This document shows, piece by piece, positions 1 to 12,482 of a DNA stretch of 64,000 nucleotides. Made by a program: the position numbers and the translations under genes. The stretch is from the NCBI GenBank assembly GCA_024760905.1, contig CM045745.1, positions 10,108,782-10,172,781 on the forward strand, read 5' to 3'. The notes beneath the pieces were generated by a model, which saw only the letters and a program-made list of their open reading frames with translations, was not told the DNA's origin and ran no database searches. The stretch is from Plotosus lineatus. Its lineage: Eukaryota; Chordata; Actinopteri; Siluriformes; Plotosidae. Every line of letters starts with the position of its first letter. Within the stretch, counting starts at the first letter, position 1.

Positions 1-22
1 AATATTTATATCATCAATGCAG

Positions 23-116
23 GCTTCCACGTCCTCGGGCCAGAGATATGCTTGATTCTGGAGTTATTGTATCGCTTGGCAGTGACTTTAATCCCAATGC
101 CTACTGCTGCTCAATG
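23..116 (+). CDS. amdhd1: AMDHD1 antepenultimate exon
   Basis: The acceptor is AG at 21-22 and the donor is GTAAAT at 117. The exon encodes LPRPRARDMLDSG to AYCCSM, including the SDFNPN metal-site segment. Confidence 0.88.
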
Positions 117-1421
117 GTAAATAATATACATATACATGTTTTAATGTTATGCAATTCATTACAGTGTCTTAGCTATACGTGTATAACACTCTTGTTTTTG
201 GTAGCCTATGGTGATGCACTTGGCCTGCGTGACATTGAACATGTCAATGCCTGAAGCTCTGGCAGCTGCCACAATAAATGCAGCCTATGCTTTAAATCGC
301 TCACAGTCACATGGATCGCTGGAGCCTGGCAAACAAGGAGACCTTCTCATCATCAATGCTCCACGGTACACATCAAAAGTCCACATAATTTAGGCTATTA
401 TACAGGAAAAGGTTTATAATTTATATCTAAAAAGGATCTTAAGTATTGGATTATTAAACAAGAACAGGTGCCTGTTTACACTCAGCTTTTCGTGAGTGAT
501 CAGATTTGTGGTCAGTTTCAGGTGATGTGTAGTTATCATACTCCTCTAAGATTTCCAGATGATTACTTGTGTTTAGGTGTAATTCTCGCCAGAATAATGG
601 CAAAGAGCCCCATGCACAGTAATGACTTAAACACCTGTCACCAGAAGAGCATTAGGATTACAGTTCTGTATACAGTAGTACCTCACCTTACGAAATTTAT
701 CCGTTCCAGAGGCAGTTTTGTAACCTGGATTTTTCGTAAGTAGAACCGCATTTTACATGTAAAATGCGTGATTCGTTCCAAGGCCCCCCAATACTACCTA
801 CTAATAATAACATTGTAAAATAATATCAAATATATCAAATAATATCAACATTAATTTCAAATAAATTAAATTCAAGCAAAATAATTTCAAATAGATAAAT
901 TTTAATCAAATTCACTCATCAAATATCAAATACAGTATCAAATATAACCTTCAACATGCTCTATGATGCGATCTTTCTGCTTGTAAATGGTTCCGATGGT
1001 CACTTTACATGAAGCTGAGCCGAGTCACATTACATGAAGCTTAAAACAGCCAATCAACGCTTACAATATGTGAGGCGCTCAATAGACTTATACAGACTTC
1101 CGGTCTTTCAAGTGAGCAAGGGCACCATTGAATGCTATACTTGTTTAGTACTCAGCCTGCACTGATGTGAATCACCAGCAGAGCTTTCTTTTCTGGATTC
1201 GGGTTTTCATTCATTTTATAACTCTCTTTGCTTAACTAGGTATGCATGGTAGATTGCACCGATCTGAGCAGATAGTTAATTCATCTCTGTGTATGAGACT
1301 TGCACCCATGCTAGTAGGCTTACGCTTCTTACCAACCATATTTGCTTAGGGTTACAAAAGTCCGCAAAACAGTGTGAACACAAAGATCACAGAGACAACG
1401 TCTTAACACAAGGGTAACACG

Positions 1422-1484
<63 letters not shown>

Positions 1485-3394
1485 CTGAACTGGGAAGAAG
1501 GAGGGGCACGTTCAGTTTGTCATTTGTAAACAATGGACGCAGCGTCATTACGTCAGCTTACTACATAGGTACGTCTAAATTTTTTTGAAAAGAAAAAGCG
1601 TAAAACGAATGAACGCAAGTCGGGGAGCATCTGTACTGACTTTGTGTTGACCATGTCTTCTTAGCAGAGCTATAATCTTACAATTGTTTATGCAAGGTTA
1701 AAATCCTGAGCCAAAAAATAAAGTTGTAATGAGCACACTCGAAAAACTCATGAAACAACAGTAACTCTGTCCTTTACACAAAAAGAATCATGGGTATTAT
1801 GGAGATACGGCTCCATAATAGTTAATGGGAGAGAGCTGCATCATCCCTCCTAGCCAATGGGTGGCCAGTGGGGTGGGATGTTGGTAGATAGTCAATGGTA
1901 GAGCAACTCGTGCATTGTTTGAATTTTTGAGATGGTGTTTTCGTAACGTGAACTTGTTTCGTATCCAGAGACAAAAATTTTACGAAAATGTTTTTCGTAA
2001 CCTGGATTTTTCGTTTGCTGGGACTATCGTAAGGTGAGGAACCACTGTATAGAATTGGCTCAATATAAAAACAAAAAAAAAATTTTTTTGCCATTTCTAG
2101 CTGTAGGCTGTTTGATGGACAAATTTATTTGCAACATGCAAAAGAGTGCAGAAGATAAGTATTGGTCACTAAAAGTTGGCAGGGGCCATGGAACAGGGGG
2201 TGGGGGTGGGGGTGGCAGCCCCCCACTTTTTCTCAACCCAAAGAAATTTCTTAAGTATGTCTACTGACATCTCAAAAATGTTTAAAATGTGTAGTTTGTA
2301 CAAGCCTATACATACCAAGCATATACAGTAGTAATATAGTGGCTGCCTTCTAGGGAATGTACCGGAACATGGCTTCGAAACATTGACACAAGAATATAAG
2401 CGCCACCCATGTCAGGCCTTGGTCTTTTGGGTGCGTATACAAGTATGAAAGGCATCAGAACATCGCCCACGGCTCATTTTCCAAACCCAAGCAATGGGAT
2501 TCATGTTTCAATTAGTGTAATCTAAATTCTCAAAATTTTCAGTTAGCCCCATTCGAATTGCTCTGCGAGCCCTGGTTGGTCACCCTTTCCTAAATTGATA
2601 GCTGATTTTCCTGTTAAATTCTTGTCTGGGATGCATCAACATCATATGACAAAAAGGTATGAGGTCAAAAGTGTCCCAGTCCACCTCGACAAGGGGTGTG
2701 AGCGAATGAGTCGTGGTGGTCATTTACACTTGGATTTAATGTTGTCTACTTGTGTTCCTATCACTTGAGATACATTTTAAAATCACTATAAACAGGTTTG
2801 TGTTAGTATAAAAGGTTTGATAACATTTTAATTTACTATCAAATACTGCAGTTGACATAATGCCAGTTTCACTAATGCTGCTATCCAATATGTAAGAAGG
2901 GGTAAAGCTTCCCATTTCAGGGAAGCAAAGCTCAATTTCAGTACAGTATTAATAATTAAGAAAGCAAAGTGTCCCATGAGTAGAATACTGCAACACAGCA
3001 GTTAGCACTGATGCCAGACTGCACAGAAGCTTAGCATTTGAAGCTCAGCTCAGCATTTCTGTGTGGAGTTAGCTTATTTCTCCTGTGCTTGGTTTCCTCT
3101 GGGTACACTGGTCTCCTCACATAGTCCACATACGTATACATTAGGTCAAATAGCTACTCTAAATTATTCACAGGTATGATAAACTGGCCCAGTGTGTACC
3201 TTACCTTTTGTGTAAAGTCAGGGATTGGCTCCTTTCCCTCAGGATCCTGTCAGATAAGCCCACACTATATTCCCTTTATTTTGTGCAGATGGGAGCATCT
3301 TATCTACCAGTTTGGATGTCATCAGGAGCTGGTGAGATTTGTCATCATTAAAGGCAACATTATTTATGAAAATGACAAGGTGATGGACCTGTGA
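23..3394 (+). CDS. amdhd1: AMDHD1, imidazolonepropionase (3' part, three exons)
   Basis: This is the C-terminal part of the cytosolic amidohydrolase that opens the imidazolone ring of imidazolone-5-propionate to give N-formimino-glutamate, the third step of histidine breakdown. The exons are 23-116, 205-365 and 3289-3394; they join in one frame (about 119 residues) and end in TGA at 3392-3394. The visible protein has GSDFNPNAYC, whose Asp corresponds to the metal-ligand Asp of the family, then VMHLACV, MPEALAAATINAAYAL, GSLEPGKQGDLLIIN and WEHLIYQFG, all strongly conserved in vertebrate AMDHD1. The splice sites are tgcag/G, ATG/gtaaat, gtag/CCT, CG/gtacac and tgcag/A. The 5' part lies before base 1. 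The final intron (366-3288) is enlarged by a mobile element. RADX follows tail to tail. No disabling change is visible. Confidence 0.93.
205..365 (+). CDS. amdhd1: AMDHD1 penultimate exon
   Basis: The acceptor is TTTTTGGTAG at 195-204 and the donor is GTACAC at 366. The exon encodes PMVMHLACV to IINAP plus two bases of an Arg codon completed in the next exon. Confidence 0.9.
790..1633 (-). mobile_element. Family B element fragment nested in family C
   Basis: The right end reads GTCGGGGAGCATCTGTAC, matching the terminal repeat of the complete family B copy at 6533-7376, in the opposite orientation. The interior shares the A/T-rich ATATCAACATTAATTTCAAAT stretch and the GACGCAGCGTCATTACGTCA stretch. 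The left terminus is not clear, so the start is approximate. Confidence 0.6.
1423..1480. repeat. (TA)n microsatellite
   Basis: About 29 uninterrupted TA units lie inside the family B fragment. Another family B copy carries a short TA tract at the matching place (about 6702-6722), so the tract probably grew from a feature of the element. Confidence 0.95.
2050..3288. other. Rest of AMDHD1 last intron
   Basis: No gene is seen here. There is a G-rich tract at about 2196-2216. Around 2990-3180 there is a degraded tRNA-like SINE of family 3, with wording such as GTGTGGAGTTAGC and TTCTCCTGTGCTTGGTTTCCT. The rest is unassigned A/T-rich DNA. Confidence 0.5.
3289..3394 (+). CDS. amdhd1: AMDHD1 last coding exon
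   Basis: The acceptor is TTTTGTGCAG, ending at 3288. The exon encodes RWEHLIYQFGCHQELV to NDKVMDL and a TGA stop at 3392-3394. Confidence 0.9.
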
Positions 3395-3585
3395 ATATAA
3401 AAACATTCGTTTATTTCAGAGCTGCTGGTAATAAAAGACTGTATGGATAAGTGGACTGCTTTTTTTTAAAGGTTCTACAAAGTCAAACACTAAAAAAAAA
3501 AGCAGTATCTCACACTACAAAGATGTATTTTACTAATTTGTTGGCTAGACTTGAAGACTAATTTTGTGGTTCATGAATAAGCAAA

Positions 3586-3591
3586 AATAAA
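3586..3591 (+). other. Candidate AMDHD1 polyadenylation signal
   Basis: This AATAAA lies 192 bases past the AMDHD1 stop, in A/T-rich DNA, and partly overlaps a second copy. It is the nearest canonical signal on this strand. Use of the site is inferred. Confidence 0.5.
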
Positions 3592-4040
3592 TAAATTACA
3601 AATACAAATACATTTTCTGTTACGAGGAAACAAACATAACTTTTTTGTGCAAGGTGTTTTTAGTGAACAGAAATAACTTAAAGTAAGAGTACGAAACTTC
3701 TGTACAATATATGTAGTATACAAAGGAAGCTGAATATGAAAGGGGCAACTTTCATAAAAGTTAAATCGTAAAAGTACATCTGTAAATATGTCAGTAACAA
3801 CTTCCGCTGATTTCTGCTATTAGTTAAACTCTACTAAAATTCGTGGTTTCACAAAATGGCGCAGATTAATCAATACTTATACAGAAACAGAAAACAATAT
3901 TTAGAAATAAAAAAAAATACTTTAGGAACATTTATATTCAAATATTTTTACATTTTTTGAATAAAACCAGTGGAATTCAGAATACTACACACCCGAATAT
4001 GCAGGCTCTTGTTCAGGAATATAACGTAACTATAGTTATA

Positions 4041-4505
4041 CAGGGATCCCTCGCTACTTCGCGCTTCAATTCATGCAGCTTCAGTGCATCGCGTTTTTTT
4101 TTTTTTTAAATATTCAGCAAATTAAATAAGAAGGAAATTAAGGAAGAATAGGGGGAAAAGTTAAGGAAAATGCCACAAAAACAAGGCCAATTATGTAAAA
4201 AAAAAACAACCCAAAAAACAACCCAAAACCTCCCATCAAAACTACTTACATTTTTATGTGAGGTCTGCATCTGTGTGCGCACATCTGTATATGTGTGTAT
4301 TTATATTTTATTACGTTATGCATTATTTTTGAATGTTTGTTATTATAAGCATTTATACCGTTGAATATGTATTTATGTGTATATATGTATATACACATAT
4401 ACATGTACGTATACATCAGTCAGGTGGGGTTGATCCTACTTCGGGGAATTCCGCGGTTGCGGGGGATCTCAGTCCCAATTACCTGCGGAAAGTGAGGGAT
4501 CCCTG
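4041..4505. mobile_element. Family A TA-flanked element, complete
   Basis: The left end is CAGGGATCCCTCGCTACTTC and the right end AAAGTGAGGGATCCCTG, inverted repeats flanked by TA on both sides. At 465 bases it has no transposase. Shared interior marks are TCAGTGCATCGCG, an A-rich GGAAAATGCCACAAAA block, and CGGAATTCCGCGGTTGCGGG near the right end. It sits between the convergent genes. Confidence 0.85.
4307..4312 (-). other. Candidate RADX polyadenylation signal inside a mobile element
   Basis: This AATAAA on the - strand is the first canonical signal I find downstream of the RADX stop, 256 bases past it. It lies inside the family A copy at 4041-4505, so the 3' untranslated region would include the element. 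Use is inferred. Confidence 0.35.
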
Positions 4506-4521
4506 TATTCAGTTATACACT

Positions 4522-4523
<2 letters not shown>

Positions 4524-4552
<29 letters not shown>
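4524..4552. repeat. (GT)n microsatellite
   Basis: About 14 GT units lie 15 bases beyond the RADX stop, in its presumed 3' untranslated region. Confidence 0.9.
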
Positions 4553-4567
4553 CACAGATATGTGCAT

Positions 4568-4692
4568 TCAGCTTCTTAGAGGATAAGCACGGTTTAGAAT
4601 GAGCTCTAATTTGTCTTCACCGAGTGCACAGGCCTCCAGGACACACACCATCCTCCGATTTCTCAGCTGTGCAGCAGTCGCAATCATATCAG
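4568..4692 (-). CDS. radx: RADX exon 15 (stop codon)
   Basis: The acceptor is TCTTCTTACAG. It encodes ADMIATAAQLRNRRM, VCVLEACALGEDKLELILN and RAYPLRS, then TGA at 4570-4568 (residues 773-813). Its phase fits exon 14 exactly although it is 4 kb away. Confidence 0.88.
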
Positions 4693-7600
4693 CTGTAAGA
4701 AGAAAAACACAGAGGCTGGAGTTAAAGTACCTTTAGGACTGTAACTCATGTTTACTCACAAATATATCTGTCAATCAAAGTCAATTTATTTCAATCCACA
4801 TTTATACCTCATATCCCAGACTTAGTTCACTATTACAGGGATCCCTCACTTTCCCCGGTTAATTGGGACCGAGATCCCCACGTGACCATCGAAATCTGTG
4901 AAGTAGGATCACCCTCCCCACCCCCACCTTTAACTGACGTATACATACATGTATGTGTGTATATAATATCAATAAATACATATCCAATGCTATAAATGCT
5001 TATAATAACAATTAAATATTAAAAATAACAAATAAGATATAAATAAAAGATAAATACAGACGCTCTCCAACTCACCAACATTCGTTTTGCAAACATCCGA
5101 ATATACCAACAAAGCTGTCCAAGGTCGAAAGTGAAATGAAATTGAAGAACAAGTAGAAATAGAAATGGAATAACATCTACAGAAAGATAGATCATAAATA
5201 TAAGTATGAAATATGATTAAACATTATTCTGAGGTACACTTAATACTAGGCTCCGGTATCCAGTTTTGATGGGAGATTTTGTGTTGTTTTTGTTGGTTTA
5301 GGGTTTTGTTTTTGTTTTGTTTTTTTGCACAATTGGCCTTGTTTTTGTGACATTTTCCTTAACTTTTGAACCTATTCTTCATTAATTTCCTTATTTTTTA
5401 TTTCAATGAATATTTATTCATTTATTTTTTTAAAAGCCGCGATACACTGAAGCCGCATTAATTGAAGCGCGAAGTAGCGAGGGATCCCTGTATCCCTGTA
5501 TTATCCCTCTATTATTATTGGCATGTTGCATGAAATCTGAGAAATCTCATTAAAAAAACAAACAAAAAAACAAAACGTTCTTGTGAGGGAACACTAGGTG
5601 TATCCTATGTGGTCAATTGCACCTTCTGGAATGTTCATGGACATTTTTGATGAATTGGCCTTTGTGACCTTGAAAAACAGGTCAAGGTGACTCAGTTTGT
5701 ATAGGCTGGTAAGGTGTGCCATAGGGACCATTCAGCGTAAATATAAACTAAATTCACCAGGAGCCGGCACTGCTACAGTGTTAACGAGAAGTGTCTGCAG
5801 AAGATGTGGTGGCGGTATACAGCCTTTAGTGTTATAACAGAAAACAAGTATAAAAGTGCTAATAAGAAGTCTTAAAAGATACATTAACTCATGAATACGT
5901 TTGTTATAACAATCCTGGTGCAAATGGAGCACTTCTGTAAGGTCCTTAACATCAAGGTATCAGAAACTAACGTTCACAGCCGTGACTGATTACTCATCAT
6001 TCTTCTATCCTTTTTGAAATAACAGTAACATTTATCATTTTCACCTATTAATAATATATATCTCAAGAAACTCTCGGATCACCATCTGACAGTAAACACA
6101 ACCTCTATCAGGGTTTATGTTTATTATATTCTTAGAGACGGTCCTGTTTGTACAGGTATGAGAATATTATGTACCAACTAGCACAGATCCATTAATACAA
6201 TTTCATGCAGCACACTATATGAACTATGTACATACATGTATGGTGCATGAATATTGACAGAGTAGTGCTGTTTCAAATCAAACACGGCAATTTGTGCATT
6301 TACAGCAAACAAAGATACAGGGATCCCTCGCTACTTCACGCTTTCATCCAGGCGACTTCAGTGTATTGTGTGTTTTTTTTAAATATTCAATATAAAATAA
6401 GAAAATTAAGGAAGAATAGAGGAAAAGTTAAAGGGTACCTGTACCAAAATTTTACAGCATTCAAAAAATATCCACTATACTTTATTATTAACTTTTAAAC
6501 ATCGTGTGATGTCATTACTTTATTTATAAGTACAGACGCTCCCCGACTTACGTTTTTACCCCCCCCCCCCCCCCAAAAAAAAAAAAAGGTCAAATTTTGA
6601 GTGTAGACGTACCTACATAGTACGCTAAGGTAATGACGCAGCGTCCATTGTTTACAAAGGGCAGACGGACAGACTGAGTGCCCCTCCTTCCCAGTTCAGT
6701 TATATATATATATATATATATATCAGTTATATAGTGTGTTACCCTTGTGTTAAGACGTCGTCTCTGTGATCTTTGTGTTTACACTGTTTTGTGGACTTTT
6801 GTAACCCGAAGCAAATATGGTTGGTCAGAAGCATAAGCCTACTAGCATGGGTGCAAGTCTCATACACAGAGATGAATTAACTATCTGCTCGGATCAGCGC
6901 GATCTACCATGCATACTCAATTTAAGCAAAGAGAGTTATAAAATAAATGAAAATCTGAATCCAGAAAAGAACTCTCCGCTCTGCTGGCTCCACATCAGTG
7001 CAGGCTGTGTTCTAAACGAGTTCAACAGCACCCTTGCGCACTTGAAAGACCGGAAGTCCATATAACCCACAGCAAGTACACTACTTTCGGTATTGAGCGC
7101 TTCACATATTGTAAGCGTGATTTTCTGTTTTAATCTTCATGGAAAGTGATTCGGTATAAATAAGTGACTTATTTGAAATTAATGTTGATATTATTTGATA
7201 TTATTTTACAATGTTATGTTTATAATAATTGATTTAGGGTTGTTTATGAGATACAGTAATGGTATTTATGGATGTATATGTATGAGCGTCATACATCACT
7301 GTAACAACTTACGTTCACTTTCAACTTACGTTCGACCATCCAGAACCAATTAAAAACATAAGTCAGGGAGCGTCTGTACACATTTCCTTTTCTTCTATAT
7401 GACATTCCTTGCTCACAAAGGTTGAGCGCGCGGACATGTTGGCTTCTTTTCACCGGGGTTAAAGGTCATTGTGAGGTTACATTGTTGTCAGTCGTATAGT
7501 CTGTTCCTTTGACCTCAGCTGCCTTGAGAATGTCTCAAAATGGCGCAGTGCAAAGCGTATGGTTGCAAGAATAACAAACGCAACAGTAAAGAATCACTGC

Positions 7601-9334
7601 GTACCTAAACCATCAACTGAAGAGAAACAATTGTATAGCCTTATGTTTACATTGCAATCTCGCAGTTCCGGTCGAGGCTATGACAACGATATGACGTCAC
7701 CGCAAATGCACTATTTTAAAACTCCTGTGCTCTGAAGCTTGACGTGAGTGAAGCCCTTAAATCGCTTAAAGCTGGTTTGTGAGAGAATATAATAAATGCC
7801 TTTTAAGTGTATTGTCACTAGCTATACACAATACATCAAATTAGGTATATGAGCGCTTTCGCTACAGGTACCCTTTAAGGAAAGTGCCGCAAAACAAGGC
7901 CAATTATGCCATAAACAAAAAACCCAAACAAACAAAAACAACTCAAAACTACTTACATTTTTGTGTGGTGTGCATCTGAGTGTGTGCACATGTGTCTGTA
8001 TGTGTGTATTTATATTTTATTTACATCTTATGCATTACTTTTAATATTTGTTATTATAAGCATTTATAGCATTGAATATTTATTGATATTATACGCACAT
8101 ATACATGTACGTATATGATGTCAGTCGGGGGGGGGGGGGTGTCTCTGATCATACTTTGCGGAATTTGGTGGTCGCGGGGGGATCTCCCAATTAACTGTGA
8201 GGGATCCCTGTATTGCAAAATCTGTCCATTACCCGAAAGAAAATATCTATGTTTTTTCTTTTTTGTCCATATTAAAACTTTCTATGTATATTTACATTCA
8301 TGACATGTGGGAAAGGCATTTTTGATTTCATTTATGCAACTGAACAATTGAGGGTTCAGAGTCTTTGTCAAGGACCCAGCAGTGACAGCTCGGTGGCACT
8401 GGGGCACAAACCCCTTACCTTCTGATCAGTAACCCAGAACCTTATCCACTGACCCACCACTGCAATATGAACAGGAAATTAAGTCACCATCAGTGTCAAC
8501 AGTATGCTCTCCTCCAACTGGCTAAAAATAGGGTCGTGACCTCTCCCTTTCTGTTAAGAAAGCCAAGAATGCGAATACTGACAATTTTGAGAACATTCAT
8601 CTCGGTGCTTGGAGTAAACTGCACGATGCCACAGTTTTCAAGATAGCAAGTGTAAGCACAGAAAGAAACAAATCAAGATGCACTGTATGTTTTTGATGTT
8701 GAATATAAAACACTGCAATAATATGCTCTGGATAAGGTGTTTTTTTCCCCCCCTAACCTGGGCTTGGGGGTGGAGCATGTGAAGAGAAGCCACCATGTGA
8801 AAGGACAGACTCCCATGTGTTGTCGTGTGTGAGAGGGAGGGGCATCCAGTGCAAGTTCCCGGGTGTAGCAGGGATGAAGATGACATCCAACATCACACCA
8901 TCAGATAAAACTGCTTGCACACACAAAAGCACAAACACATTCACATGTACAATATTTGGTGGTTTGGGGTGTGGGCTTCAGTCATAATTATGTGTGTGCC
9001 ATTCCAACCTTTCATTGTGAGGGTGAAGTAACCAGTGTAGCAGTGGGCGGGGCTAAAGGATTCCAGCTCTGTGTGTGGGAGGAGTTTGTGGAAACTGTTG
9101 GGCTGCATTCCCACAGCTGCTGCTTGGACGTACCGTCGCTCATAACAGAACTTCCATGGTAATGTCTGAAGGGCAGCATGAGGCATACCAAGGCGGACCT
9201 GTACAGGGCTACTGGGTGGTGTGAAGAACTCATCATCATCCTCCTCCTCATCCTCCTCATTGTCTCCAACCAAAAATTCCATGGCACCATCAAAGAGAGA
9301 AAAATCTGCAGAAGGAATAAAATGAGTAAACTTA

Positions 9335-9386
<52 letters not shown>

Positions 9387-10353
9387 TCAGGTGGTTCGCT
9401 ACATCTGTGTAAAATTTCATAAAAATCAATTAAGTGGTTTAGGAGACATTGAAGTTACAACCTGATATGAACAAACGGAAGAATTGAAGAACAGACGGTG
9501 ATTCCTATATAATCCAACTGCATTACATTTAACCAATAACTTCCATAATTTGAAAGCAATTAAAGCTTTATATTAAACTCCTAAAAATGCAGATTATTTA
9601 CAACTTCAAGACGTGTACTTCTCGACTGGCACCGATCAAAGGCAAGTGTGTTTTCAGCACATTTCAGGTTTTAGTTCACATTTTCCAGTTGGACATTAGC
9701 TCTTCCTCTGATTTTAGAAATCCAACTCTTGAGGCATACAATCTTTCAACAAATACAACACCTTTAGATAAGAGAGGAAGGACTGTCATTGTTTTACAGC
9801 AAGTGCTGTTTATAATCAACTTTACATTAGGTTTATTAGAAAAGCAGCATCTGACGGGCTCCTAAGAACCAAGAGGCTTCTAACAAAAGAAGTGACTGTA
9901 GATCACTCACCATTGTCAAGATCTTCTTCAGTTGAAGTTTGTGGTAAAGGTTTTGCCAACCTGAAAGCAAAAACATGTTTATTATTTTTTATTAAAAAAA
10001 AAAAAAGAAAGAAAACAAAGAATCTCTCATACATTAATTCCATACACATTACCTCTTCCTGGAGCTGCTGCTTGAAGTGCTACCGGTAAGGAACAATTTC
10101 CTCTTGGCTGAAGTGTTAAAAGGTTTGGACCTGCAATATACACAATCTACCAATCACAAAGCTCACACAAATAAAAATAATAAAGTTACATAAATAATTT
10201 TTTAGTACAGTATGTGAGCCATTTTTAGAAAAATTAAGACTAACAGTAAAGACGATTTTCACAAAACAATAACCTTACATGGAATACACACATTGTATAT
10301 TAATATTATGGATAATATTAAATACTGTACATAACTGGCCAAAACTGTCAAAT

Positions 10354-10388
<35 letters not shown>

Positions 10389-12430
10389 CAGGGAACTAGT
10401 ACATCTTTACTTTGGTAATTCTTAGCTCCCAGCACATAGTATCATGATGATAACCTTGGGATGCTTACTCGGATTTTGATCAAATGACTTCCGGTTCTGG
10501 TTCACTAACGGCAGAGCTCCCCAGATAGGAGTCCCGCTTCTAAAAAGTTTTTCCGAGAGAAAAATTGCAAACTTCAACTGAAAATTTAGCAGTGTGATTG
10601 TTGAATTTTCCAGGATCATGGGCGGAACATTTTCGGTGGACGAATCTACGTCAACAGCGCGGACGATGGCCATTTAACAGTGAATGGTCAAGACAGCGCT
10701 TCCTAGAGGGCGACGTCGCGGAGTTCTCGGAGTCAAATTGTTTCTTTGTTTGTTTTAAATATTGTTTTTGTTTGATTGGTTTTTTTTGCACTAGGCTCGT
10801 CTATGACCGGGCGACCCTACTACAGCTATGAGAGCACAGTCCTTTTGGACATTTAGAACCGAGCACACTCATCTCCTATCCTGCGCTAATATGCTACCGC
10901 AGCTCAATGTTAGCCGCACCCCAGATAACAATAAGCCCAGGCGGAGACGCGGCAGGCGAGGAGGGGCTGAATGACGACTCCGGCGCTTGGTTAGCAGTGG
11001 AAGGGTAGCACTCCCAGTCATACTGCTTGAAAATGTTCAGTCTCTGTGAAACAAGATGGACGAGCTTCATGCTCGGATTGCAGCACAGAGGGATCTACAG
11101 GACTGCTCCATGCTGTGTTTCTGTGAAACATGGCTTGAGGAGAGTACACCCGACGAGGCAACTACACCAGCCGGTTACACGGCCTTCAGTGTGGACCGGA
11201 GTGCAGCGGCTAGTAACAAGAATCGCGGCGAAAGAACGACAGATTCTCGTTAAATAAACCTGGTGTACTGACTGACTGTAGATTATCTCTAAACCTTGCT
11301 CTGAGAATGGAGAACATCTCACTTTGAAGTTGTGGCCATTTGTTTACCCAGAGAACTGTTCATTTTTTCCCAACAAAACAATGGGCATAGTGCAATATTA
11401 ATATAAATATAATTATAATATAATATAATATATAATATAATTTAGTGTGTTTATTACGAATACCGACTGAATTATTTATTGTATTATTATTATTATAATA
11501 ATCATCATCATCATCATTTTATTTTTATTACTTTTGTTGTTATTATTGTATTGTTTGCTGGGTCTGTGTGAGGTCCTTTTAGATATAGAATTTTTATGTG
11601 TTTATTTTATAGCAGTTTGTGTGTTGTTGATTTCAGCCTTCTTTTCTGTTTGTAACTTGACTCCTTGAACAACCGCTCAAGAATTCCTATGTGTGTAAAA
11701 AAATGGCTATTAAAAATCCTGAATCCTGAAATTTGGTAGGCGTGCTTGTCTTACAAGTACCTCACCTGGAACTGCTGCACAAAAACTTAATTAGCCAGCT
11801 GGATTGCATTTTTTTTTAACACAAGCCCTTTGATTTTGGTTTAAGGGAAATATAGATCAACTTTAGAATACACATGTGGGGCCGGTGGTGTAGTGGTTAG
11901 AGTGCTGGGCTCATGATTGGGAGGTTGTGAGTTTGAATCCCACTGAGACCTCCGGGCAAGGTCTCAACCACAAGTGTGTCTCTGTTCACCCAGCAGTATA
12001 AATGGGTACCAGTAAAAAAATATACTGGGAAGGTAACCTGCGATGGATTAGCGTCCCATCCAGGAGGAGTTGAGCTCCTGGTCGCTTCATGTTACGGAAA
12101 CCGGGGATAAGCATCGGCCTGATGAGCCACTAGGCTCGGGTATAAAAACCCAACAGACTTATCTTTAGAATACACATTCCTGGGCAAGGGACACTCTGGA
12201 CCCCTGCAGTCTATTTTACCATTGCACCATATTGAATCTATTATGCCGTTGCATGTAGTACTATATGTACTCAGACAAATAATACACATATACATAGGAA
12301 ATAAACACAAACCTTTCTCTTGGTCTTGGCACTCTAGGACTAAGTTGAGCTGTCATTTGATCAGAATTCTGCATCCTCCTCGGATCCTAAGTGAGAGACA
12401 AAGATCTGCTTTTAAAACTGATGTGAGACT

Positions 12431-12482
<52 letters not shown>

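Larger units (their letters stand above)
673..2047. mobile_element. Non-autonomous DNA element, family C, in AMDHD1 last intron
   Basis: The ends are imperfect terminal inverted repeats: CAGTAGTACCTCACCTTACG at 673 and its approximate complement ending ...CGTAAGGTGAGGAACCACTG at 2047. Both sides are flanked by TA (671-672, 2048-2049), as in Tc1/mariner-type insertion. There is no transposase inside. The middle holds an older piece of family B ending near 1633 and a long TA tract. A second copy of the right half is in RADX intron 8. The family letters are mine. Confidence 0.8.
6432..7874 (+). mobile_element. Kolobok-like DNA element (TTAA target duplication)
   Basis: The ends AGGGTACCTGTA and TACAGGTACCCT are inverted repeats flanked by TTAA on both sides (6428-6431 and 7875-7878); the empty site is visible in other family A copies. 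TTAA duplication plus a THAP-type zinc-finger start inside points to the Kolobok superfamily; piggyBac is excluded only by the THAP remnant. It is non-autonomous and is itself split by a family B element. Confidence 0.75.
6318..8210. mobile_element. Family A element hosting two nested insertions
   Basis: The outer ends are CAGGGATCCCTCGCTACTTC at 6318 and GTGAGGGATCCCTG ending at 8210, with TA flanks. The host sequence ...GGAAAAGTTAA is broken at 6431 and resumes at 7875 as TTAAGGAAAGTGCC, matching the unbroken copy at 4041-4505. The inserted Kolobok-like element fills the gap. Confidence 0.87.

Noticed and set aside
8515..8660. A possible last RADX exon on the - strand (ENCGIVQFTPSTEMN...)
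   Set aside because: It has no acceptor in the right phase. The exon at 4568-4692 fits phase and family wording (VCVLEA...LILNRAY).
8941..9429. Single-exon protein of 162 residues
   Set aside because: It begins in a CA microsatellite and continues into RADX intron 13; only 9009-9305 is coding.
11878..11960. tRNA gene
   Set aside because: A and B boxes are present but no cloverleaf closes; the segment is the head of a SINE repeated at 24764 and 33222.
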